Source: CAZAMI01 sp964627805 (lineage in GTDB: Archaea > Thermoproteota > Thermoprotei_A > Sulfolobales > NBVN01). Taken from it: 59,973 nt of DNA. Location: the NCBI GenBank assembly GCA_964627805.1, contig CAZVLA010000033.1, forward strand, positions 1 to 59,973, read 5' to 3'. A program made the translations under genes and the position numbers. The notes below the pieces were generated by a model. That model had not been told where the DNA came from. It saw nothing but the letters and a program-made list of their open reading frames with translations, and did not search any database. Of this stretch, positions 1-6,539 are shown piece after piece; the first letter of the stretch is position 1, and every line of letters begins with the position of its first letter.

Positions 1-1481
1 TGGAGGAGGTAGAGTGATACATTACTAACGGTAGTACCTCTATTGATGTTACTAGCTATGGTTAAGGTTCCGCTCTTTAACGTAATGTTCAAGCTAGGCG
101 GTACGTTAGTGATGTTTACGTATAGTGGGTTAACACTGTCAGTAACTAGTATGTCGTAGAACTCAGCTGATGCGTATGAAGTCACTAATGCTAACCTACC
201 CCAAGTAAATGATGTAGCATTAGTAGCTGATGCTGTTAGTACTGTGCTTGAGTAATTGAGTGCATCGACAGTAATGCTTGTAGTTGGTAAAGAGTAATCA
301 TACGTAATTAAGGCATTACCAATTACTGGAGTGAAGGGAGTAGAGCTTGATACTAGAGCGCTTTGATCTAACACAATTACTTTAGAGCTTATGGAGGGTG
401 CGTACTGATCCACTATACTACTGTACGCGTATAAATTGAAGATAAATCTGAAGATAGTTACGTTTATACCGCCCATTATCGATGGTGTGGTTAAGGATCT
501 ATAGGGAATCATTACTAAAGCACCACCACCGTATTCCCTAACAGTGAATCCCCCAAGGTAATAGCCTGTGTTATTTATCATTTGAGTTGCTACTATGAAG
601 TATTTATGTCCTATACTTAAGTTACTTGCTGGGAAGTAAGCTATTGCTGCTGGTTCTGTGTAGTTTGATTGGTATATTCCTCTATATGTGGGGTCGTAGG
701 TCCAATTACCCGTTACTACTAGTACTCTAGTTCCTAACGGGTTTGTTTGGAAATCGTCCCATAGTACAGTCCTGTTTAGTATTAGTTCTAGTGCGTAAGT
801 TACTTTATTATTAGTTACCGTTAGGTTATTGCCATCAATTGATTGAAGAGCTGCGTAGTTAGTTACTAACGCCCCATTTACTTCAGCTGCTGTTACGTTT
901 GATGTTATGTTGAAGTAATTAGGTACTAGGGCCGTCCCTGCCCATGTAACCGTTCCTTGGGTTGCTATCGTGTTTAGAGTTACTGAAGTACCTGTGGGTG
1001 TTGTTGCTAGTGTTGGTGTCTGTAGTGCTGCCGTGGTTGGTGGTGGGGGTGGTGGGTAGGTGCCCTTAACTACGTAGCCGTACGTACCACCTAGTGATAC
1101 TAGGTAATTACCTGTTGATGAGAATGTCCCGGGTATCACTATAGTTACTGAGGTAGCTGGTGGTACTACGTAGGGGTTGCTGAATGTTCCGTAGATCGAC
1201 TTACCGGTACTTAAGTCCCTTACGGAGTAAGCATTAATTGTTGCTGTTACTGTACCGTTGTTCTTAACGACTATCACCAACCCTGATGCGTTTACGTAGG
1301 TATTCACTACGCTTAACCTAACCTTACTCCTAAGTACTGCTTCATTAGCTACCTCAACTACCTTATTAGCTAGTGAGCCTAACTGACTTATCATGTAGGC
1401 TACGTAGATGAATGACATAGCTATTATCATTAGTATGAAGAGGGAAGCTACTAGAGTCGATACTCCACCCCTAAGATACAT
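1..1481 (-). CDS. pilin-like secreted surface protein, C-terminus beyond the window
   Basis: An ATG at 1479-1481 opens a minus-strand frame that has no stop down to base 1, so about 493 residues are visible and the end is missing. A short basic start (MYLRGG) is followed by one hydrophobic helix (residues ~7-30), the layout of archaeal type IV pilin (class III) signal peptides. The remainder is rich in Thr, Ser, Asn and Val with many N-x-S/T glycosylation sequons. A proline run (PPPPP, about residue 145) separates an N-terminal stalk from a larger part containing WDDFQ and GNWTYDPTYRG segments that look like a lectin-type beta-sandwich (inference). The start overlaps the end of the upstream pilin gene by 11 bases, so the two are probably co-transcribed. 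It could be a minor pilin, an adhesin or an unusual filament subunit; it is not a recognisable archaellin. Confidence 0.6.
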   Translation of the reverse strand, partial: MYLRGGVSTLVASLFILMIIAMSFIYVAYMISQLGSLANKVVEVANEAVLRSKVRLSVVNTYVNASGLVIVVKNNGTVTATINAYSVRDLSTGKSIYGTFSNPYVVPPATSVTIVIPGTFSSTGNYLVSLGGTYGYVVKGTYPPPPPPTTAALQTPTLATTPTGTSVTLNTIATQGTVTWAGTALVPNYFNITSNVTAAEVNGALVTNYAALQSIDGNNLTVTNNKVTYALELILNRTVLWDDFQTNPLGTRVLVVTGNWTYDPTYRGIYQSNYTEPAAIAYFPASNLSIGHKYFIVATQMINNTGYYLGGFTVREYGGGALVMIPYRSLTTPSIMGGINVTIFRFIFNLYAYSSIVDQYAPSISSKVIVLDQSALVSSSTPFTPVIGNALITYDYSLPTTSITVDALNYSSTVLTASATNATSFTWGRLALVTSYASAEFYDILVTDSVNPLYVNITNVPPSLNITLKSGTLTIASNINRGTTVSNVSLYLL

Positions 1482-1923
1482 TAACAACCACCTCCAGCTC
1501 CGCTCCATTACTCATGATTAACTTAACTACGTGCGTCCCTACGCTTAAGTTACTAGCTATTACTAACTCATGAGTAGTTCCTAGAGGTATTAACTGATTG
1601 AAACCCACTAGTAAGTCGTTGCTAGGTACTTCACTACCGTCTATGTATGCCCTAACGAAGTTAGGATTGAATGTTAGGTCCTTAGGTATGTAGAGTATTA
1701 TAGTTACGTTACCTCCGTAGTAGTAAGCATCAAGTACGGTTATTTGAGCTAGGTTAGCCTCAGCTAACTCGACCCTAGTCTTAACGTTATTATATAGTGA
1801 GGATATGGTGTTCACTGACGCTACGTAAACTACACTACCTAAAGTAACGGCTATTAGTAGGAGTATAGCTATTGACGCTATCTCTGAAACTCCCTTACGT
1901 ATCCTTAGGGCTACGTACTTCAC
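1471..1923 (-). CDS. small archaeal type IV pilin
   Basis: A 150-residue protein with a typical archaeal pilin N-terminus: basic stretch and glycine (RIRKG), then VSEIASIAILLLIAVTLGSV as the hydrophobic assembly helix. Processing by the PibD/ArlK peptidase would be expected just after the RKG. The C-terminal ~100 residues form a beta-rich globular head with two N-x-S/T or N-x-T sequons and end in a TAG stop. It is followed at once, with an 11-base overlap, by the large pilin-like gene at 1-1481, and preceded by the ArlH-like ATPase gene. It is a candidate filament subunit for the neighbouring archaellum or pilus machine. Which machine it serves cannot be told from sequence. Confidence 0.65.
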   Translation of the reverse strand: MKYVALRIRKGVSEIASIAILLLIAVTLGSVVYVASVNTISSLYNNVKTRVELAEANLAQITVLDAYYYGGNVTIILYIPKDLTFNPNFVRAYIDGSEVPSNDLLVGFNQLIPLGTTHELVIASNLSVGTHVVKLIMSNGAELEVVVNVS

Positions 1924-1974
1924 AGTTAGTACCGTTTTTAGAGGTTGTAATTGGATTAATTAAAATTAATTCTC

Positions 1975-2775
1975 CTATCCCTTACTACCGTCACTACCTA
2001 AACCAACTCCTTGCCTACTGCTTATTAAGTTACTTCCCGACATCCTCGTGGTTATTCCCAGAGATACTAGTGTGGTTAGTATCTGAATACCTGACTTAGG
2101 TACTATGGTGAATGGGAGTTCGAGTAGAGGCGCTATCCTACCCCTAAACTTCCTTATCTCCATCCACCTAGTTAGCTTCCTATGCTCAACCCTAGTCTTC
2201 AGGATGAATAGTGCGTCAGCTATGAACTCAATACCGCCTAAGTCTGAGTACTCCCTACCCCACGGTAGGTCAATAACTACGACCACTAACTTACTCCTCT
2301 TGTGGGCTATCTGATAGAGTACTGAGTGTATGAATGCCCTTGCCCTAGCCCTACTCTCGGAGTACTCAAGGAGTGGTGTTAAGCTATCAATAACTACTAT
2401 GCTTGGGTTGAAGTTATTTATGTCCTCAGCAATTAATGCTGTTACGTAGTCTAGGGGATCCGTGACGTCAGTTAGTGAGGGCGACACGACCCTTAAGTAA
2501 CCGTCCCTTTCCAACTTACCTAAGTCAATCTCCAACGTATTCCTAATGTTATCTATTAAGGTCTCCCTATCCTCGTAAAGCGTTATGTAGAGTGACTTCC
2601 TACCTAACTCAATAGCATTCCTGAAAACAAGCTGGGCTGCGAAGGTGGTCTTACCAGCTCCTGGATGCCCTAGTATAGCTATTAATGACTTGCAGGGTAA
2701 CCTACCTATTTTCCTGTCTAGGTCGTCAATACCTAGTAAGCACTCCTCGGTAGGAGGTGCTACTTCCTTAGCCAT
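1975..2775 (-). CDS. arlH: KaiC/RAD55-type ATPase, probably archaellum protein ArlH
   Basis: A 266-residue single RecA-like ATPase of the KaiC superfamily. The N-terminal GIDDLDRKIG stretch precedes a Walker A motif GHPGAGKTT (about residues 36-44), then LYITLYEDRE and a Walker B strand IVVIDSLTPLL (about residues 125-135). In crenarchaeal archaella ArlH is a KaiC-like protein that binds ATP and docks on the motor ATPase ArlI. The arlF, arlG, arlI and arlJ homologues at 9097-14797 support that role. It is not directly adjacent to them, and a generic RAD55/KaiC-like signalling ATPase is the alternative. An upstream inverted repeat (2838-2853) and an ATACTTATACTTAAG-like TATA region lie ahead of the ATG. 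Confidence 0.6.
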   Translation of the reverse strand: MAKEVAPPTEECLLGIDDLDRKIGRLPCKSLIAILGHPGAGKTTFAAQLVFRNAIELGRKSLYITLYEDRETLIDNIRNTLEIDLGKLERDGYLRVVSPSLTDVTDPLDYVTALIAEDINNFNPSIVVIDSLTPLLEYSESRARARAFIHSVLYQIAHKRSKLVVVVIDLPWGREYSDLGGIEFIADALFILKTRVEHRKLTRWMEIRKFRGRIAPLLELPFTIVPKSGIQILTTLVSLGITTRMSGSNLISSRQGVGLGSDGSKG

Positions 2776-2837
2776 TCTACCCCCTATTAAGGGGTCTTAA
2801 GTATAAGTATCAAACTACCTAATACAGTCTTCAGAAG

Positions 2838-2853
2838 GTAGATTATGATCTAC
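2838..2853. promoter_or_regulatory. inverted repeat upstream of the arlH-like gene
   Basis: GTAGAT-TATG-ATCTAC is a perfect 6-base inverted repeat with a 4-base spacer. It lies 63-78 bases upstream of the ATG at 2775 and upstream of the likely TATA region (2797-2810). A short site like this could be an operator, but repeats of this length also occur by chance. Confidence 0.25.
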
Positions 2854-2890
2854 GTCCTGCAGAATCGTTCCTTAGGTTAGGTAGGATGGG

Positions 2891-3256
2891 TTACCCATTA
2901 TGTTTAGTTGATGCGGTTACCTTAATGGTTTCATTAAGTGAATTTATTGTCTGATTTAACGCCTTAACACTTCTTAAGTACTTACTAAGGGTCGATACAA
3001 TCTCCACTAACTCCTTAATTACTGACTTATTAACGCTACTTAACTCCTTACTTATGTTGTTCCTTAAGCTACTTAACTTACTTAAATTACCCCCATTCTT
3101 AATTGCTTTGAAGCCCTCATCACCGTAGTTAATTACGTCATTAACTATCGACCTAACCTTATGCACATCACTAAGTATGGCCGCTGATGCGTTGAGGAGG
3201 TAGATCAGTAGTAGAAGAGCTGTGAAGACACCTAATCCACCCAGTAATTCCCGCAC
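2891..3256 (-). CDS. membrane-anchored coiled-coil protein, possible short ArlX-like protein
   Basis: A 121-residue protein with one N-terminal transmembrane helix (residues ~6-25, FTALLLLIYLLNASAAIL) followed by a helical region with regular Leu/Ile/Val spacing and little else, consistent with a coiled coil. Crenarchaeal archaellum loci encode ArlX, a membrane protein with an N-terminal helix and a long coiled coil that forms a ring around the motor. This protein has the same layout and sits between the ArlH-like ATPase and regulators. It is about half the usual ArlX length, so the link is inference from layout and context. No sequence family was recognised. Confidence 0.5.
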   Translation of the reverse strand: MRELLGGLGVFTALLLLIYLLNASAAILSDVHKVRSIVNDVINYGDEGFKAIKNGGNLSKLSSLRNNISKELSSVNKSVIKELVEIVSTLSKYLRSVKALNQTINSLNETIKVTASTKHNG

Positions 3257-3317
3257 CCTAACACCGTTTCTCTCTACGTGTGGGAGATAATAATTCTACT
3301 ACCTGCCGAAATAATGC

Positions 3318-4037
3318 CTACTGAGTGAATCCACTACTTAACTTGACCCTACTAAGTACCGCCATCGTCGATATGTTAGCCCCCACCTCACCTATTATCA
3401 CGTACCTAGTACCTATAGGTATTACTAGTATGTGCTGCTTCCCCACAATACCCCTAATCACCTTGTACCTAAGTTCCTCATAGAACTCCCCATGGAAGGT
3501 TATCATCTTATTTATTAACTTAGCACTTACCCTAGGCGGTAACGGGTATGAGTAGACCCCATTATCTAGGTCAACGAGTATGGCCCTAGGTATTAACCCT
3601 GACTTAACTAACGTCTTAAGTATTGCTATGTGTGTTGGACTGAAGGAAGCACCTACACCCTCCTCATCATCCACCCTACCCCCGTCACCTAGGTTCTTAA
3701 GACCCCCTAACTCCCTAACCTTATTTATGATCTCTATGAAGTCCCTAGCTAACTTCTCAGCGTTGTACTTTGGATTTAGGTATAGAGTTAATGCCCTATC
3801 ATAGCTAAGCGGTACTACGAGCATATTCACCTTACTGAAGTAGAATATTAGGTGGTCCTTAGCTGGTTCTAGAGCATCATCCTTAACTAAGTCGAGGGTT
3901 AGGTACGTGATTACCTTAGCCTTCTCAAGACCTCCTTCAAGGCAGGGGAAGCAAAGTACCTTACCCTCATCGTTAATTACTAAGGCCTCATTCACGGATT
4001 CACGATCGACGAAGAGTGAGAGAGCTGGTTCTATCAT
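3318..4037 (-). CDS. uncharacterised protein, possible Roadblock/LC7-like fold
   Basis: A 239-residue soluble protein with no membrane segment. The first ~110 residues alternate short strands and helices: EALVINDEGKVLCFP, LIFYFSKVNMLVVPL, ALTLYLNP, then a helix KLARDFIEIINKVREL. That order resembles Roadblock/LC7 domains, which in prokaryotes often regulate small GTPases in motility. This is a weak fold guess. The second half (~130-239) contains THIAILKTLVKSGLIPRAILVDLDNGVYSY and has no recognised family. Genes on both sides belong to the archaellum and regulator cluster on the same strand. A TATA-like CTCTTTAAATAG lies upstream (minus strand, ~4078-4090). Confidence 0.5.
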   Translation of the reverse strand: MIEPALSLFVDRESVNEALVINDEGKVLCFPCLEGGLEKAKVITYLTLDLVKDDALEPAKDHLIFYFSKVNMLVVPLSYDRALTLYLNPKYNAEKLARDFIEIINKVRELGGLKNLGDGGRVDDEEGVGASFSPTHIAILKTLVKSGLIPRAILVDLDNGVYSYPLPPRVSAKLINKMITFHGEFYEELRYKVIRGIVGKQHILVIPIGTRYVIIGEVGANISTMAVLSRVKLSSGFTQ

Positions 4038-4137
4038 CCCCCCATCCTCCGGTGGTGCCTCCAGTAGGTATTAACGCTATTTAAAGAGTACATACTACTC
4101 TACACATAACCTACATTTAAGTAGGACTTAAAAGCCT

Positions 4138-4144
4138 GTCGCTA
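4138..4144 (+). promoter_or_regulatory. GTCGCTA element upstream of the 3318-4037 gene, reversed relative to the others
   Basis: The core GTCGCTA shared by four promoters in this cluster occurs here about 100 bases upstream of the start at 4037. Relative to that minus-strand gene it is reversed compared with the other copies, and the flanking CCCTnA half is missing. It may be chance or a distal site. Confidence 0.2.
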
Positions 4145-4210
4145 AATCTTACTTAACAACACTTATTCGAGTTCATGTTTCCCTATATTAAAAATGTATT
4201 TAATTATGAC

Positions 4211-5107
4211 TCACTTACCGTAGCCTAACATGAGTAGAACACTAATAACCACCCTAGCTACTAAGGCACCAACAACTATAGGTAATGCTGATGCACCCAG
4301 CACGAGTAATAAAGTAATTAATGAGGTACATAACGCTGTATCAGCTGCTGACACCTTATGAAGCACTAGCTTCGGGTTGTAGTAACCGAAGATCTTCAGT
4401 ATTAAGTTGATTAACTTACTGTTCTTCACCTTAGCGTATATTGGTAACCTATAGAATAGCTCCATACCTAACTTAGTTGGTCTGTAATAGACTGTGCCAG
4501 CCTTCCTTGATCCTGTTAGTAATGACCTCATCTTAGTCATTAAGTCCTCCTTCCTGTACTTCTTAAACAACCTAACCTCACTCCTAGGTGCTGAGTAGGG
4601 GTCTAGGTAAACCATTAACCTCTGAGCTGATATGCCCGTAGCCCTAGCTAATACAGTAATCGGTAGTTCATGGGTCTTAGAGGTACCTAAACTAACTAGT
4701 GCTTCGTATAGGTAGTGAACAGGTATTATCAACTTGATTAAGTCCCTAGCACCTATCTTACCATACATCCTACTCCTAACTACCTCCTTAAGGTTTGAAG
4801 CACCTAGGATCGTTGTTAGGTCCGATATCATCTGCTTACCTAAGTCACTTAACTCGTAAACGTTCCTATAGTCCTCAGTCCTCCTTATGATCCCCTTAAG
4901 CTCTAGCTTCCTAAGGGCATCCAGTACTGGCTTCTTACGCTGACCGATAGCCTCAGCTATCTCATCAGCCGACAGGGGCTTCCTAGCAGCGGCTAGCTGA
5001 AGAACAATGTCTAACTGTATACGTGATTTCGAGAAGTCTATGAGGCTGTCAAAGGCCCTGATCTTCTCCAGCTTAACGTAGATGTCCTCAAGCGCCCCTA
5101 TACTCAT
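4211..5107 (-). CDS. membrane-anchored winged-helix regulator, ArnR-like
   Basis: A 298-residue protein. An N-terminal winged helix (residues ~28-95: LDIVLQLAAARKPLSADEIA, then GQRKKPVLDALRKLELKG as recognition helix and RNVYELSDLG as wing) is followed by a middle domain with a second HTH-like stretch (ITVLARATGISAQRL). Two transmembrane helices close the C-terminus (residues ~250-295, SLITLLLVLGASALPIVVGA and VARVVISVLLML). In Sulfolobus the archaellum activators ArnR/ArnR1 have this same arrangement of DNA-binding N-terminus and two C-terminal membrane helices. Together with neighbouring arl genes this makes it a candidate archaellum regulator. It shares its winged helix with the soluble paralogue at 5740-6390. 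The promoter carries a GTCGCTA site at 5161-5167. Confidence 0.65.
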   Translation of the reverse strand: MSIGALEDIYVKLEKIRAFDSLIDFSKSRIQLDIVLQLAAARKPLSADEIAEAIGQRKKPVLDALRKLELKGIIRRTEDYRNVYELSDLGKQMISDLTTILGASNLKEVVRSRMYGKIGARDLIKLIIPVHYLYEALVSLGTSKTHELPITVLARATGISAQRLMVYLDPYSAPRSEVRLFKKYRKEDLMTKMRSLLTGSRKAGTVYYRPTKLGMELFYRLPIYAKVKNSKLINLILKIFGYYNPKLVLHKVSAADTALCTSLITLLLVLGASALPIVVGALVARVVISVLLMLGYGK

Positions 5108-5160
5108 ATCTCCTCCCCATTAGATTGGGGGTCTTACGTAGGTTAAAAAGAATCCCCCCT

Positions 5161-5167
5161 TAGCGAC
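5161..5167 (-). promoter_or_regulatory. GTCGCTA upstream element of the ArnR-like gene
   Basis: Read along the gene, CTCACGGTCGCTAAGG lies 54-60 bases upstream of the ATG at 5107. It is followed ~12 bases later by an AT-rich TTCTTTTTAACC that can serve as TATA box, then by GGGGAGGAG as ribosome binding site. Position and core match the copies at 6445, 8731 and 11303, but the preceding CCCTnA is not conserved here. Confidence 0.4.
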
Positions 5168-5230
5168 CGTGAGTCGAAGGGGGTAAGGTTTTAATACTAG
5201 TGCCTGTAGTTAGATATCCTAACTACTACC

Positions 5231-5671
5231 CTAGTACCCCCTCACTAACTCCTCATCCCTCCTCTTAACCGCTAGCTTCTCCCTATACATCTCAAGTAAT
5301 CTCCTACCGTAATCAGTTATTTCGTACCTCCCACTCGATGTCCTAGCAACTATACCTAATGCCTCTAACCTCTTTAGCCTACTAGCTAAGGCACCTGTGG
5401 ACTCCTTAGTAAGGAGCTCTAACTCATCTATGCTTGGCGTACCCCCCGACATATATACTTGATTAAGTAGTTTCACGTCCTGAAACGACATCCTCCTATT
5501 AACCTCCTCCTCAGGTGTAGGGAACCAAGACTCACCACCTCCTCTATGAATTGATAAGCCACCACCTATGTCCTGCCTACTACCTGTCCTAGGACCTATC
5601 TTAAGGAATATAAACAAGAGTATCCAGAGAACAGCACTTAATATGATTAGGGTTAGGGCTAGGTAGAGCAC
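5231..5671 (-). CDS. membrane-anchored winged-helix protein
   Basis: A 146-residue protein with one N-terminal transmembrane helix (residues ~2-24, YLALTLIILSAVLWILLFIFL), a Gly-rich linker (GGGLSIHRGGGESW) and a C-terminal winged helix (residues ~63-125). In the latter, SIDELELLTKESTGALASRL would be the helix-turn-helix and GRYEITDYG the wing. The topology is the reverse of the ArnR-like neighbour, whose anchor is C-terminal. Position between two related regulators suggests a shared role in controlling surface-filament genes, which is inference. It has no GTCGCTA site within the ~70 bases to the next gene. Confidence 0.6.
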   Translation of the reverse strand: MLYLALTLIILSAVLWILLFIFLKIGPRTGSRQDIGGGLSIHRGGGESWFPTPEEEVNRRMSFQDVKLLNQVYMSGGTPSIDELELLTKESTGALASRLKRLEALGIVARTSSGRYEITDYGRRLLEMYREKLAVKRRDEELVRGY

Positions 5672-5739
5672 CTAAGCACACCCAATTAATTAGTTACTAG
5701 AGAGTTATTCTATTACTTACCCACTCTGCGACTACTGGC

Positions 5740-6390
5740 CTACTTCCCGAGGATCTTACGGAGAAACTCACGAATTCTAGCCGTTAATCCCTTACTTGGG
5801 TATAGCCTCTGGTATAACTTAAGACCCGCTTCACTCAACTCATACACTATCCTACCTCCAGGACCTACTTCGAGTCTGTTGAGTAACTTCATCCTCTTAC
5901 CCACGAATCTCTGGAGGTGATTATCTAGTGTAATAGGTGTTACACCTACTTTAGAAGCTAACTTATCCAGTGGTAGCCTATGATTCCTTAGGGAGCCTAG
6001 GACCTTAAGTGCTTTAAGCATGTATATAACGCTCAGTAGGTCCGTGTATGTATCGTATATTGATGGCTTAACACTCAACCCCTTAACAACGTCCCACTCA
6101 CTACGCGGTGCTTCACCACCAGCTACTATACTCCTTAATGCGTCGTATATCGCCTTACCGTTCTCGGATAACATGAACTTCCCACCCTCACGCTTAACTA
6201 ATCCCTTAATCTCTAGCTTACGTATCGCATCAAGTACTGTCTTCCTCCTTAATCTAGTCTCCTTAACTATCTCGTCAATAGTTAACGCTGCATTATCCAA
6301 CGCTATCAATATCCTCAACTGAGCCGTCGCTCTACTAAAGTCGATAACGCTGTCTATATTCCTTAGAATCTCTAGCCTATCAGTCCACAC
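5740..6390 (-). CDS. winged-helix transcriptional regulator, soluble paralogue of the ArnR-like protein
   Basis: A 216-residue protein whose first ~85 residues parallel the ArnR-like protein at 4211-5107: VIDFSRATAQLRILIALDNAALTIDEIV, then RLRRKTVLDAIRKLEIKGLV and a wing KFMLSENGKAI. A second HTH-like stretch (LDKLASKVGVTPITLDNHLQRF, ~residues 142-165) and another winged segment (GRIVYELSEAGLKLYQRL) follow. There is no membrane helix, so it looks like the same two-domain regulator without the anchor. The promoter carries the conserved CCTTAGTCGCTA site at 6445-6456, suggesting that this gene belongs to the regulon or controls itself. Confidence 0.65.
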   Translation of the reverse strand: MWTDRLEILRNIDSVIDFSRATAQLRILIALDNAALTIDEIVKETRLRRKTVLDAIRKLEIKGLVKREGGKFMLSENGKAIYDALRSIVAGGEAPRSEWDVVKGLSVKPSIYDTYTDLLSVIYMLKALKVLGSLRNHRLPLDKLASKVGVTPITLDNHLQRFVGKRMKLLNRLEVGPGGRIVYELSEAGLKLYQRLYPSKGLTARIREFLRKILGK

Positions 6391-6444
6391 TACCTCCTCA
6401 CCCGCATAAGGGGGTGCTACTGAAGTATAAGGTGCTGTGTATTG

Positions 6445-6457
6445 TAGCGACTAAGGA
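6445..6457 (-). promoter_or_regulatory. conserved CCTTAGTCGCTA element
   Basis: Along the minus strand the sequence TATCCTTAGTCGCTACAATA lies 55-70 bases upstream of the ATG at 6390, with a TATA-like CCTTATACTT about 17 bases further downstream. It matches the copies upstream of 6540-8687 and 10760-11251 at CCYTnAGTCGCTA. Confidence 0.5.
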
Positions 6458-6539
6458 TAGTAATTGATTATTCGGGTAGAAGAAAATGATTTACTTAATT
6501 AGGTAATGCGGAGCTGTAGAAAGAGCTTCCCCAGCGGAA

